DNA of 11,366 bases from Pseudomonadota bacterium (GCA_023391175.1 JAEWBL010000693.1:1-11366); one strand, 5' to 3'. Shown: positions 1 through 7,640, counted from the stretch's first letter. A program made the numbers and translations. The notes: a model not told the origin generated them from the sequence alone.

Positions 1-60
1 GGCGTAGGCCGAGCCCGTGGCGGCGGCGAGCAGGACGACGGAAACGAACAGCGCGCGCAT
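1..60 (-). CDS. Start of an exported protein gene, cut by the window edge
   Basis: Only the first 20 codons are inside the window. They begin at ATG (60-58) after an AGAGGAA ribosome binding site spaced about 7 bases from the start. They encode MRALFVSVVLLAAATGSAYA, a classic Sec signal peptide: one Arg near the N-terminus, a hydrophobic core (LFVSVVLLAAA) and an A-Y-A signal peptidase I site at the end. The gene lies 42 bases after the fhcC stop on the same strand with no terminator visible between, so it is probably read with the fhc genes. The mature protein is not visible, so its function cannot be given. A periplasmic protein at this place in a methylotroph could be a cytochrome c or another accessory of a PQQ dehydrogenase, but that is a guess from context only. 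Confidence 0.7.
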   Translation of the reverse strand, partial: MRALFVSVVLLAAATGSAYA

Positions 61-102
61 GAGGCGTTCCTCTTCTGATTGTTGAATTGATTATTTGCCG
101 GC

Positions 103-909
103 TTAGTTCAGGACGAGAATCTCGCCCTCACCGCCGGCCAGCCGATTGCCCACCAGGCGCACCGCGCGCCCGGACAGATGCCCCCCGAACAGTGCCGCCA
201 ATTCCGGCACCCGCCGGGCCAGCAGCTTCAAGGCGATGAAATCCTGCGGCCCCGCCTCGGCAAAGCCCGGTGCCAAAGCCTCCGGCGCTGTGGACACAAG
301 GATGGAGCCCCGCTTCATGCCACGTCCGGCACCGGGGCCCAGTTGTCCCGCCACGGCAAGTGTGCCGGCTAAGAGACCATCCGCCGCACCCGCGCCGGCA
401 TCGCCGCCCACCAGGATCAGCCCGCCGCGCAACCGCGCCCCGAGGCCTTCCCCGACCGTCCCGCCAATGGAGACCACGCCGCCGCGCATGCCCTGCCGCT
501 CGCCCGGCCTCGGTCCGCCCACATGGTTGCCGGCATTGCCGAAAACCTCGATCCGGCCGCCGGTCAGGCCAGCCGCCAGCGCGTCGCCCGCATCGCCGGT
601 TATGACGAGCCGCCCACCGCTCATGCCCGCCCCAGCGGCGACGCCGACGCTGCCCTCCACGCGCACCTCGCCCGCGGCAAGGCCAGCGCCCACATAATCC
701 AGCCGCGGGTCGCCGGTGACAACCACGGCTTCGTCCGTTCCGGCAGCGACTTCAAACAGATCGCCGATCCGGGCGATGCCCGCGCCGAAGGGAACAGTGC
801 GAGCGGCCACATCCGATGCGCTCGCGCCTTCAAACGCCCCGGGAAGAAGGCTCGATGCGTCCACCCGCGCGGTGAGCGGGGCCTTCAATGTCAGGCGGAA
901 GCCACTCAT
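103..909 (-). CDS. fhcC: Formyltransferase/hydrolase complex subunit C (formylmethanofuran dehydrogenase subunit C homologue)
   Basis: A 268-residue protein of the FwdC/FmdC/FhcC family. From about residue 70 to 205 it is built of short Gly-rich repeats (GDAGDALAAGLTGG, GNAGNHVGG, GGTVGEGLGARLRGG, GGDAGAGAADG), the pattern of the parallel beta-helix domain related to the C-terminal domain of glutamate synthase. The N-terminus (MSGFRLTLKAPL) and the conserved GMRGG/GMKRGSI turns fit the family, and the length is normal. In the known Fhc complex this subunit is structural and helps hold FhcA, FhcB and FhcD together; it has no known catalytic residues of its own. Its ATG overlaps the fhcD stop in an ATGA (906-909), so translation is probably coupled. 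It is the last fhc gene of the run. The family identity is clear; the symbol rests on the methylotroph context. Confidence 0.93.
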   Translation of the reverse strand: MSGFRLTLKAPLTARVDASSLLPGAFEGASASDVAARTVPFGAGIARIGDLFEVAAGTDEAVVVTGDPRLDYVGAGLAAGEVRVEGSVGVAAGAGMSGGRLVITGDAGDALAAGLTGGRIEVFGNAGNHVGGPRPGERQGMRGGVVSIGGTVGEGLGARLRGGLILVGGDAGAGAADGLLAGTLAVAGQLGPGAGRGMKRGSILVSTAPEALAPGFAEAGPQDFIALKLLARRVPELAALFGGHLSGRAVRLVGNRLAGGEGEILVLN

Positions 910-1856
910 CGTCCCGCCTCCTGCGCCCGGCCGGTAATCGGCGCCATCAGGTGATGCAGCTTGAAATGGAAGGGCCCGAGGTTGCCGCCGTAATTGCCGG
1001 CATCCACCGCCACCACCCCGCCGGCGGCCCCGAGACCGCAGACTGCCGTGATGCCCGCGCGCATGCTCTCCGCCACCTCGCCCTCGCTGAGACCGTCGAT
1101 GACGATCTCGAGCACGCTCTCGACATCAGCCGGCAAAGCCGTCTTGGCGATGCCCCGCAGCGTCGGGCAGTAGGCGTCATTGGAAGAGGCAATCAGGCCG
1201 GCATATTTGGAGCCGACCTTGGAGCCAGAGCGCACCACCCCGCCCGGGAAGGGCATGATGGCGCCGCGCACTTGCCCCATGGCCGCCACCGCGGTCTCCG
1301 CCGCGGCCAGCGCCGCCTGGCGCGAGCGGGCGAGAATGAGGAAGTTGCCGCCGCCCACCGCAGCGGTGGTGGAGCCAACAATCTCGTCGCAGACGAACTC
1401 GCCTTCCATCACCGGGATGCGCCAAATCCTGCTGCCGCCGAGGTTTTTCGACATCTGGTGGCCGTCGCCGAAATAGCGCAGCGCTTTTCCGAGCGCGACC
1501 GCCGAGCCGCCCTCAAGACCGGAGTAAAGCGCGGAGGTGGGCGAGGTGAGCACGCATTGCCCGGCCCGGAGCGGCACGATCTTCTTCAGGTCCTTGAGGG
1601 ACATGGCAAAGATGAGCACGGCATAGCCCGGACGCCCGTCCGGCGTCTCGGCGGCGGGAATTTCCCGCTCGATAGCCGCCTCACAACCGCAACCGATGAC
1701 CGAGGTCGCGAACCCGGTGAGGCTCGCCGCCGCGGTATGTGCCCAGCGCGGCGTATCAGCGGTGATGATGAGCCGAGTTCCCGCCATGGGAAACGCCTCG
1801 GCAAAGCTGTCGCGGATCTCGACGCCGTTGATGATGAGGGAGGCTGGTGCGCTCAC
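906..1856 (-). CDS. fhcD: Formylmethanofuran--tetrahydromethanopterin formyltransferase
   Basis: A 316-residue protein of the Ftr family. It transfers the formyl group between tetrahydromethanopterin and (methylo)furan; in methylotrophs the flow is from 5-formyl-H4MPT to methylofuran during formaldehyde oxidation. Family signatures are the N-terminal INGVEIRDSFAEAFPM, GCGCEAAIE (near residue 55), GYAVLIFAMS, GDGHQMSKNLGG and GVVRSGSKVGSKY (near 215-227). The length is that expected for Ftr. The start is a GTG (1856-1854) that overlaps the fhcA stop in a GTGA; this start gives the canonical N-terminus, and no better in-frame ATG exists close upstream. The downstream end overlaps fhcC by 4 bases. 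The enzyme should sit in the cytoplasmic Fhc complex and channel substrate to FhcA. No missing residues were noticed. Confidence 0.95.
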   Translation of the reverse strand: MSAPASLIINGVEIRDSFAEAFPMAGTRLIITADTPRWAHTAAASLTGFATSVIGCGCEAAIEREIPAAETPDGRPGYAVLIFAMSLKDLKKIVPLRAGQCVLTSPTSALYSGLEGGSAVALGKALRYFGDGHQMSKNLGGSRIWRIPVMEGEFVCDEIVGSTTAAVGGGNFLILARSRQAALAAAETAVAAMGQVRGAIMPFPGGVVRSGSKVGSKYAGLIASSNDAYCPTLRGIAKTALPADVESVLEIVIDGLSEGEVAESMRAGITAVCGLGAAGGVVAVDAGNYGGNLGPFHFKLHHLMAPITGRAQEAGR

Positions 1857-3502
1857 GGCTTCAGCTCCACGATCTCGGGGCCCTGGCCGCCGCGGATTTC
1901 GCTGTCGGCGATCTGGTAATGGCTGGATTTGAGGCCCACCGCCTCGTCAAACCAGCGCTCCAGCCTCTTGTCCATCAAGGGGTCGGACGGGGGATGCACC
2001 GCATAGGTGCGCCCTTCGGTGAGGGCGACGATCTCGCCGTTCACCACCACCACCTCACCATCCTTCATCACGAGGCGCGGGTGGGCGAACATGGCCTCGC
2101 GGTCGGCCTGGTCCTCGTAAAGCACCACATCCGCCCGGGCGCCGGGGCCGAGATGGCCACGGTCCTTGAGGCCCAGGGTCCGCGCGGGCGCGGCGCGGGT
2201 GACGACGGCGATCTCCTCGAGGGTGTACTCGCGGGAGATGCTTTCGAGCCGGGTATGGGCCCGTGCTGCCTTGTGGATCTGCCGCAGGTGATGGTCGCGG
2301 AAGGGCTTGTCCATCAAGAGGCGGATGAGGTGCGGGTAGGAGGTGAAGGGACCGCCATTGGGATGGTCCGTGGTGAGATAGACCCGCCACGGATCCTCGA
2401 TGAGCAGGAACAGCTCCAGCCCGATGGCCCATTGCAGCGCGTTCACGAAGGACGTGTCGCGATAGTTGAACGGCACCACGCCGCAGGCCGCGTCCATCTC
2501 GATGTCCATGCCGATCCACTTCTTGGGATCGGCGATGGAGTGGTTGCGGTATTGCGACATGAGGTCGGCAGAGGCGGTCACCGTCTGGCCGAACATGATC
2601 TGCCCCACGTCCACCGAGATATGCGGCATGGCGTTCACCGCCTCCGCGATCTCGGCCGCGCCGGAGGAGAAGTGCCGGTCGCCCTCGGTGCCGTACGAAT
2701 GGAACTGGATGTGGGTGAGGTGGAGCGGGAAGCCCTCGGTCGCACCCATGGTGGCGAGCGTGGTCTTCACGTTGCCGGGAATGCCGAGGTTGCAGCCGTG
2801 CAGATGGATCGGGTGGGGCACGCCCAGCTCCGTCACCGCCCGCTGCAGCGTGTTGAGAATGCGCCGCGGCGTGAGGCCGTAGAAGGGCCCGGCCTCGTCC
2901 AGATCGAGATTGCGGCCGTTGAACTTGAAGGCGTTGATGCCGCCGGGATTGACGATCTTGATGGCGCAGCTCTGGGTCGCCTTGAGCATCCAGGCGACGT
3001 AATCGTTCACCGCCTGCTGGCCTTCTCCCTGGGCGATCAGCCGCAGCAGGAAGTCGTCGTTGCCGAGCACCAGGAAGCCGCCGGTGTCGATGTTCGGGAT
3101 GTCCGCCATCTCGAGATGCGCGTGGCGGGCGTTGGCGCCCACCACGGCCGGCTCGAACACCGCCGTGTAGCCCATCTGCGAATAGCGGCAGCCCGTGGCG
3201 TGGGTGGTCGGCGCCGCGCGCCCGCCGCCGCAGCCGCAGAAATCGCCGAACGGCTCGGGGAAGAGGGCGCGGTCCTCGTTCATGAGGAGGCGGCCAAGGT
3301 TGACCTTGCCGCCCGCGATGTGGCTGTGCAGGTCGATGCCGCCGGCGAGCACGATGCAGCCGGAGGCGTTCACCGTCTCCTCGCTGCCGCCCGGCCCCGG
3401 ATCGGCGACGATGCGGCCGTCCTCGACCACCACGTCACGCACCTGGTCGATGACGCCGTTGGCGGGATCGAAGACCCGCCCGCCGGTGACGCGCGTTCTC
3501 AT
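1853..3502 (-). CDS. fhcA: Formyltransferase/hydrolase complex subunit A (formylmethanofuran hydrolase)
   Basis: A 549-residue metal-dependent amidohydrolase of the FwdA/FmdA/FhcA family. It hydrolyses N-formyl-methylofuran to formate. Visible elements are an N-terminal composite beta domain (TGGRVFDPANG), the metal motif H59-S-H61, a Lys in IKIVNPGG (residue 182) at the place of the carboxylated lysine of FwdA, His in PIHLHG (233/235), the HLTHIQFHSYG segment (261-271), and Asp379 in TTDHPNGG at the expected general-base position. Assignments to FwdA residues are from recall of that structure. The ATG at 3502-3500 was chosen because it overlaps the fhcB stop (ATGA) and gives the canonical MRTRVTGGRVFDP start. 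The frame stays open to about 3868, but that extension lies inside fhcB and is low-complexity Arg/Pro-rich sequence. The 3' end overlaps fhcD by 4 bases. Confidence 0.95.
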   Translation of the reverse strand: MRTRVTGGRVFDPANGVIDQVRDVVVEDGRIVADPGPGGSEETVNASGCIVLAGGIDLHSHIAGGKVNLGRLLMNEDRALFPEPFGDFCGCGGGRAAPTTHATGCRYSQMGYTAVFEPAVVGANARHAHLEMADIPNIDTGGFLVLGNDDFLLRLIAQGEGQQAVNDYVAWMLKATQSCAIKIVNPGGINAFKFNGRNLDLDEAGPFYGLTPRRILNTLQRAVTELGVPHPIHLHGCNLGIPGNVKTTLATMGATEGFPLHLTHIQFHSYGTEGDRHFSSGAAEIAEAVNAMPHISVDVGQIMFGQTVTASADLMSQYRNHSIADPKKWIGMDIEMDAACGVVPFNYRDTSFVNALQWAIGLELFLLIEDPWRVYLTTDHPNGGPFTSYPHLIRLLMDKPFRDHHLRQIHKAARAHTRLESISREYTLEEIAVVTRAAPARTLGLKDRGHLGPGARADVVLYEDQADREAMFAHPRLVMKDGEVVVVNGEIVALTEGRTYAVHPPSDPLMDKRLERWFDEAVGLKSSHYQIADSEIRGGQGPEIVELKP

Positions 3503-4812
3503 GCGCTCCTCCCGAGATGGGCGAGGATGGCGGAGGCCGCCTCGGCGACACTGGGAAGCTCGGCGGGGCGCAGCCCCTGGAGCGGCAGGCAGACGACGGA
3601 ATCCATGCGGAAGACATGCCCCGGATGATCGACGCCGGGGGTGCCGACGGGGATGAACACGTCCGGCTCGCGGGCAAACGACGTGTCGGGATGGGCGAGG
3701 ACGATGATCGGGCCGGCGCTGAAGTCCGGCGGCGGATCGGGCCTGAAAGCGCTCGTGTGGAGCAGAAGGTCTGCGTCCTTCAAGGCGGCAGCCGTGGCGT
3801 AGAGGTCGGGCGCATGGCGGGACGTGCCGGCGCCGATCACGGTGCGCAGGGGATAGCCGAAGCGCCACAAAGCGAGCTGGTGGGCGCCGGTCACGTTGTC
3901 GCGTCCGCCCAGCGGCAACACCGCGGCGCGGGTGGTCGGCGACAGCAGGTCCACGGCTTCGGCGGCAGCGCCGGCGACAGCGGCCGCATCCGAAGCCGGC
4001 AGGGTCGCGGCATTCCAGGTGAAGACGCTGTAGCGCGCGGCGCGCAGCAGGTCCGCGAGTTCGGCCAGCGCGGCGCCGGCCGTGCCCGGCAGCACCTGCA
4101 GGGCGCCGATATCGCGGCCCGCCAAAGCCGACGCCAGCATCGCGGCGGCGGTCGCGACCTGTTCGGGCGGCAGGACGATTTCGCTCAGCTCATGGCCGGC
4201 GAGAACCTTACGGGAGGCCTCCGAGAACGGGGCACCGATCATCACCACACGCCGGCCGGATGGCGCGAACAGGGGCGCGGCGTCGCCGCCCTCGCCGTTG
4301 CGCACGGGCATGATGCGCTCGAACAGGCGGCCGAAGCTCTGGGCGGGATCGTCACCGAACACCACCAGCAGATCGCAGCGGTTCCTCACCTCGGCGAGCG
4401 TCGCCGCGATCCAGCCCCGACGGGCGAGGCGATCGAGATTGGCGAACAGGCCGCCCGACGCGGAATGATCGATGCTCGCGCCCGTCGCCATGGCGATATC
4501 GTAGAGCCGCCGGTGCCCTTCAAGATCGGCCCCGAGGCCGGAGAAGACGGAAGAGCGCGCGACCCTCAGATGGCTGGCCGCCGCTGCCGCCGCCTCGGCG
4601 AGGCTGGTCGGCGCGCCATCGATGCGGGGAGAGGGCGGAGGCGCATCGCCGCGGGCAAGCAGGCGGGCGGCATCGGCGCAGGCCTTGCGCGGCGTCACCA
4701 CACGGCCGGCGACGGCCACCTCCATGTCGTCGCAGCCCAGGCCGCAAAAGCCGCACACCACGTCGCGCACGATGCGGGAGGCACCGGCTTCGGTCGTTTC
4801 ACCCGATGACAT
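3499..4812 (-). CDS. fhcB: Formyltransferase/hydrolase complex subunit B (formylmethanofuran dehydrogenase subunit B homologue)
   Basis: A 437-residue relative of the molybdenum/tungsten subunit of archaeal formylmethanofuran dehydrogenase (FwdB/FmdB). In methylotrophs this subunit has no dehydrogenase activity and is regarded as a scaffold of the Fhc complex that helps bind the polyglutamyl methylofuran. An N-terminal Cys quartet is visible: C20, C23, C27 (CGFCGLGC) and C45, as in a 4Fe-4S ligand set. Where archaeal enzymes carry the catalytic (seleno)cysteine in a CHGPS-like stretch, this protein reads IDHSAS, so the active-site Cys seems to be replaced. The GDDPAQSFGRLFERIMP segment and the C-terminal GVDHPGHVFRMD fit the family. 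It is the first gene of the fhc run. The ATG (4812-4810) follows a GGGGTGAG sequence, a moderate ribosome binding site. Confidence 0.92.
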   Translation of the reverse strand: MSSGETTEAGASRIVRDVVCGFCGLGCDDMEVAVAGRVVTPRKACADAARLLARGDAPPPSPRIDGAPTSLAEAAAAAASHLRVARSSVFSGLGADLEGHRRLYDIAMATGASIDHSASGGLFANLDRLARRGWIAATLAEVRNRCDLLVVFGDDPAQSFGRLFERIMPVRNGEGGDAAPLFAPSGRRVVMIGAPFSEASRKVLAGHELSEIVLPPEQVATAAAMLASALAGRDIGALQVLPGTAGAALAELADLLRAARYSVFTWNAATLPASDAAAVAGAAAEAVDLLSPTTRAAVLPLGGRDNVTGAHQLALWRFGYPLRTVIGAGTSRHAPDLYATAAALKDADLLLHTSAFRPDPPPDFSAGPIIVLAHPDTSFAREPDVFIPVGTPGVDHPGHVFRMDSVVCLPLQGLRPAELPSVAEAASAILAHLGRSA

Positions 4813-5135
4813 GAGGTCTCACCCCTGCGCGGAGGAGGCGCCGCACGGCAGGGCCGGCAGGCGAAAGGCGCGCGGCGGCGCGGAGCCGGCTCCGGAACGT
4901 GGGACAAATGGGGAGGGAACGGAACTCAAGCGGTAACTGGCCATGGCTTTGCCTTGGGATTGACGGACCCAATCAAGACGCCGCGGCGGTTGCCCGCTTG
5001 TCGTTGCAGTGCGCTTCGGAAAAATCCGTGCGCCATGCGTCTGTTCTTGGCGGGGAAGCTAACACAGCGAAGCGGGGCCGAAAACCCGTCACATGTGCGG
5101 CGCCTGCGAGAATCATTTGTGCGACGCGAAATGCT
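4813..5135 (-). promoter_or_regulatory. Gene-free stretch between the pqq operon and fhcB; presumed fhc promoter and leader
   Basis: These 323 bases hold no convincing gene on either strand: the short open frames lack ribosome binding sites and family-like sequence. Both flanking genes run leftward, so it is expected to hold the end of the pqq transcript and the promoter of fhcBADC. Seen in it are an 8-base perfect palindrome CACATGTG (5090-5097) and an imperfect dyad TTGGG-N9-CCCAA (4954-4972), which has the T-N11-A spacing typical of LysR-type sites. No strong -35/-10 pair and no hairpin followed by a T run were found. The base composition is lower in GC near 4930-5140 than in the genes, as is usual for promoters. 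The promoter role is inferred from position only. Confidence 0.4.
4954..4972. promoter_or_regulatory. Imperfect dyad, possible LysR-type operator upstream of fhcB
   Basis: The sequence TTGGGATTGACGGACCCAA has 5-base inverted arms (TTGGG/CCCAA) around a 9-base centre, with an overlapping GATTG/CAATC pair inside. It lies about 140-160 bases upstream of the fhcB start. C1 genes of methylotrophs are known to be controlled by LysR-type regulators (QscR in Methylobacterium), but no match to a defined site can be claimed. A chance dyad of this quality is quite possible. Confidence 0.2.
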
Positions 5136-5489
5136 CTACTTGAAACAGGTGATTTCAGCTTCCGCCTGCGCCCGGCGAAGCTCCGCAATCGTGTCGTCGT
5201 ATTGGGGTGTATTGCGAAAGATGTTCGCGGCCTGCCCCACGCCCTGGCGCATGGAAAGGATCGTCTCGGCCGCGACATAGTGATCGTAGGGCAGGATCGA
5301 AGCGAGGGTATCCACGGAGCAGGAACACCGCGCCATGGTCTCCCGTGTCTGGCCGTTGGCCGCCATGCAGCCGAACACGTAGTCCACGCGGGCGGAGGTG
5401 GGATAATCGTTGTCGCTGGCCGTCGCCGCCACCGCCGCCCCGCCGAGGGCAAGCAGCACGGCGCCGGCCTCAATGGCTCGTCGGATCAT
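5136..5489 (-). CDS. Uncharacterised small exported protein with CSC motif, at the end of the pqq operon
   Basis: A 117-residue protein. The ATG at 5489-5487 is set by a strong GGGAGGAGAG ribosome binding site (5498-5507) 8 bases upstream, and it overlaps the preceding gene by 20 bases. Residues 1-22 (two Arg, then AGAVLLALGGAAVAATA) form a Sec signal peptide, so the mature protein of about 95 residues is periplasmic. The mature part has four Cys: C41, C55, C57 (RCSCSVD) and C115 three residues from the end. These could make two disulfides or bind a metal; there is no CxxCH haem motif. The rest looks alpha-helical (YDHYVAAETILSMRQG, TIAELRRAQAEAE). It resembles unnamed small secreted proteins remembered from methylotroph and PQQ-dehydrogenase neighbourhoods, but no function is known to me. 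The position suggests a role in PQQ handling or in a periplasmic quinoprotein. Confidence 0.85.
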   Translation of the reverse strand: MIRRAIEAGAVLLALGGAAVAATASDNDYPTSARVDYVFGCMAANGQTRETMARCSCSVDTLASILPYDHYVAAETILSMRQGVGQAANIFRNTPQYDDTIAELRRAQAEAEITCFK

Positions 5490-6189
5490 AGGCGATGCTC
5501 TCCTCCCACAGGGTGCCGCCCGGCGCGTCGGCCTTGATGGCCATGCGCACGATCTGGCCCGGCACGTCCGGCGACACCTCGAACGTATAGGCGAGGGTAT
5601 CGAGCCCCCGCATCCGCACCGCATTGGGATCGCCCTTGAACGGCGTCACCGTGACGCGCCACCCCTTCACCGTCTGCCCACCCACGGTGAGGTCGGCGGC
5701 GGCGACCGTGGCCGCGTCGCGCAAAGCGGTGCGGATGGCGGTCTTGAAATAGCGCGGATTGCCCTTGAGCCGGCCGGACAGGTCCCCGAGGTGATTCTCA
5801 AGGAACAGCAGCAGCATGGGGTTGGTGGTCACGCCCTCGAACGGGCCGGCGGCGTGGTGGCGCTCGGGCGTGAAGAAATCGACCTTCACGTCACGGGAAT
5901 CGCCGCCGCTGGCGCTCGCATCGATCATCAGCACCACGCGATCCTCGAAGCTGGCGCCCAGTTCAGGATCGGCCACCTTGCGGGCATATCGATAGGTCAG
6001 CGTCTGGCCCGGCTTGGTATTGGCCAGCTGCGGATCCTCGAACAGCAGCGTCGCCGCATCGGGAGCGGCCTGTTGGGAGGCGGCCTGCGCCTCGGCCCCG
6101 CTCGCCGCCTGGGGCATGACGAGGGCGCCGCCGGAGAACAGGGCCGCCATGAGGACGAGCCAGAGGCCCAACGCGCGACGCAGGCTCAC
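5470..6189 (-). CDS. Uncharacterised exported protein coupled to pqqE
   Basis: A 239-residue protein I cannot place in a named family. Translation most likely begins at GTG (6189-6187), which overlaps the pqqE stop as GTGA. This start yields a basic N-terminus (SLRRA), a hydrophobic stretch ([18 protein letters not shown]) and an Ala-rich cleavage region ending near ASGAEA (residues 29-34), i.e. a signal peptide. After a low-complexity linker, the mature part from about residue 47 has alternating hydrophobic/polar strands ([63 protein letters not shown]), suggesting an all-beta fold of the lipocalin/DUF3108-like kind. It has no Cys. The frame is open further upstream to 6411, but that part lies inside pqqE and lacks a sensible start. 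Its immediate coupling to pqqE and to the next exported protein suggests a periplasmic job linked to PQQ or a PQQ enzyme. Confidence 0.83.
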   Translation of the reverse strand: MSLRRALGLWLVLMAALFSGGALVMPQAASGAEAQAASQQAAPDAATLLFEDPQLANTKPGQTLTYRYARKVADPELGASFEDRVVLMIDASASGGDSRDVKVDFFTPERHHAAGPFEGVTTNPMLLLFLENHLGDLSGRLKGNPRYFKTAIRTALRDAATVAAADLTVGGQTVKGWRVTVTPFKGDPNAVRMRGLDTLAYTFEVSPDVPGQIVRMAIKADAPGGTLWEESIAYDPTSH

Positions 6190-7367
6190 GATGCGGCTCC
6201 TTCGGATGCCTTTTCCGGCGCTCCGCCGATTGTGCGATAGAGATAATCCGGCGCGACGGTCGCGGCCTCCTCCGTCGCCAGCGCCTCGACGCGGGCGTGG
6301 AAGGGCGAGAGCGAGCAGGCGGGGTCGGTCGCCGCCGCATCGCCTACCAGCGCCATGGCCTGACAGCGGCAGCCGCCGAAATCCATGTCGCGACGGTCGC
6401 AGCTGCGGCACGGCTCGCGCATCCAGTCGGTGCCGCGGAAGGCGTTGAAGGCCGGCGAAGACCGCCAGATGTCCCCCAGCGCGCGATCGCGAACGGACCA
6501 GAATTCGAGGTTCGGGATGCTCTCTGCCGCATGGCAGGGCAGCACCCGGCCCGTGGGGGTGACATTCAGCGTGCGCCGCCCCCAGCCGCCGGAACAGGGC
6601 TTGGGATAGCGGGCGTAATAATCCGGGATCACCATGTCGATGACGAGGATGCCCTCAAGGCGCCGCCGCGCCTCCTCCACCAGCGCCACCGAGCGATCCA
6701 CGTCCGGCCGCGCCGGCATCAGCGCGGCCCGGTTCACATAGGCCCAGCCGTAATACTGGGTGTGCGCCACCTCCAGCCGGCGGGCCTTCAGCGCCACGGC
6801 GAGGGCGATGATGTCCTCCACCTCGTGGATGTTGCCGCGATGGATGACGGCATTGAGCGTCAGCGGCAGACCGAGGTCCGTGACCTTGCGGGCGAATTCC
6901 AGCTTTGCCGCATGGCCGCCCCTGTAGCCGCCGATGCGGTCGCCGGTCTCGGCGCTCGCGCCCTGCACGGAAAGCTGCACATGGTCGAGCCCGGCGTCCG
7001 ACAGTGCGTCGATCATGCCCGAGGCGCGGCCGATGCCGGAGGTGATGAGATTGGTGTAGAGCCCCTCCGCCGCGCAGTGGGCGGTCAACTCCATGAGGTC
7101 CGGGCGCGCGGTCGGTTCGCCGCCGGAGAGATGGACGTGGAGGATGCCCAGCGCCGCCGCCTCGCTCAGCACCCGCTTCCACGTGGCGGTGTCGAGCTCC
7201 GCCTCGCGGCGCTCCAGCTCCAGTGGGTTCGAGCAATAGGGGCAGCGCAGCGGGCAGCGGTGGGTCAGCTCGGCGAGGATGCCGATGGGATGGCCGACCG
7301 GAGGCGCCGCCGCCGGGCGGGGCGCCTCGCGCACAGCGGCGCGGATATCGCTCGCGATCTCGCTCAT
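6186..7367 (-). CDS. pqqE: PqqA peptide cyclase (radical SAM/SPASM enzyme)
   Basis: A 393-residue radical SAM enzyme that, with PqqD as chaperone, makes the C-C bond between the Glu and Tyr side chains of PqqA, the first step of PQQ synthesis. The CX3CX2C motif for the SAM cluster is C38, C42, C45 ([10 protein letters not shown]). A GGEP motif follows at 82-85. The SPASM domain carries C258, C278, C320, C323, D329, C333, C335 and C351. These match the auxiliary cluster ligands of Methylorubrum PqqE, including the unusual Asp ligand, with a constant offset of 10 residues. The ATG (7367-7365) overlaps the pqqD stop (ATGA). The N-terminus carries a short disordered Ala/Pro-rich extension of about 10 residues. 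The stop overlaps the GTG of the next gene. All expected catalytic elements are present. Confidence 0.97.
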   Translation of the reverse strand: MSEIASDIRAAVREAPRPAAAPPVGHPIGILAELTHRCPLRCPYCSNPLELERREAELDTATWKRVLSEAAALGILHVHLSGGEPTARPDLMELTAHCAAEGLYTNLITSGIGRASGMIDALSDAGLDHVQLSVQGASAETGDRIGGYRGGHAAKLEFARKVTDLGLPLTLNAVIHRGNIHEVEDIIALAVALKARRLEVAHTQYYGWAYVNRAALMPARPDVDRSVALVEEARRRLEGILVIDMVIPDYYARYPKPCSGGWGRRTLNVTPTGRVLPCHAAESIPNLEFWSVRDRALGDIWRSSPAFNAFRGTDWMREPCRSCDRRDMDFGGCRCQAMALVGDAAATDPACSLSPFHARVEALATEEAATVAPDYLYRTIGGAPEKASEGAAS

Positions 7368-7639
7368 GTCTCGATCACCCGGCGCGCGATGAGGCCGCCG
7401 ATCATGTCCTTGACGTCATCGGCAATGACTTCGCGCTGCTCATCGTAGCGGGCGGCCAGGGCGTCCACGATCTCCGCGCAGGTGCGCTTCCCGTCCACCA
7501 GCTCAAGAACGGCGGCGGCGGTCTCGTCGATGTCGAACGCCCGCTCCGGCGCCAGAAGCACATGGCGGGACCGCACCTGATCGTATTTGAGCTTCACGCC
7601 GCGGGGCAGGCGCGGAACGTCGGTTTCCTCGGCGCGCAT
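7364..7639 (-). CDS. pqqD: PQQ biosynthesis peptide chaperone PqqD
   Basis: A 91-residue protein of the PqqD (RiPP recognition element) family. It binds the PqqA peptide and presents it to PqqE. Family traits are [15 protein letters not shown] near the N-terminus, [23 protein letters not shown] (residues 28-50), and a C-terminal helix with [15 protein letters not shown]. The length is normal for the free-standing form. The ATG at 7639-7637 begins one base after the pqqC stop and gives the usual short N-terminus. The frame stays open upstream to about 7705 inside pqqC, but that is out of frame with PqqC and not family-like. In Methylobacterium this domain is fused to PqqC; here it is separate. 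The 3' end overlaps pqqE by 4 bases. Confidence 0.95.
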   Translation of the reverse strand: MRAEETDVPRLPRGVKLKYDQVRSRHVLLAPERAFDIDETAAAVLELVDGKRTCAEIVDALAARYDEQREVIADDVKDMIGGLIARRVIET

Positions 7640-7640
7640 C

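Noticed and set aside
888..1919. 343-codon open frame on the plus strand opposite fhcD
   Set aside because: Composition typical of antisense reading of a GC-rich gene; fhcD on the other strand is certain.
1847..3628. 593-codon open frame on the plus strand opposite fhcA
   Set aside because: Rich in His, Arg, Gly, Val and Ala with no domain pattern; it is the antisense shadow of a strongly conserved gene in GC-rich DNA.
3503..3868. 122-residue N-terminal extension of FhcA
   Set aside because: It lies in fhcB out of frame and is Arg/Pro-rich; the ATGA overlap and canonical FhcA start at 3502 are far better.
3517..4809. 430-codon open frame on the plus strand opposite fhcB
   Set aside because: Exactly mirrors fhcB, has no recognisable family and is Gly/Arg/His-rich; antisense shadow.
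5490..5624. 45-residue N-terminal extension of the 117-residue exported protein
   Set aside because: Arg-rich shadow of the preceding gene; it would bury the signal peptide, and a strong ribosome binding site marks the later ATG.
6190..6411. 74-residue N-terminal extension of the 239-residue exported protein
   Set aside because: It would lie inside pqqE and bury the signal peptide; the GTGA coupling start fits.
6297..7448. 383-codon open frame on the plus strand opposite pqqE
   Set aside because: Shadow of pqqE, whose cluster ligands are all present on the minus strand.
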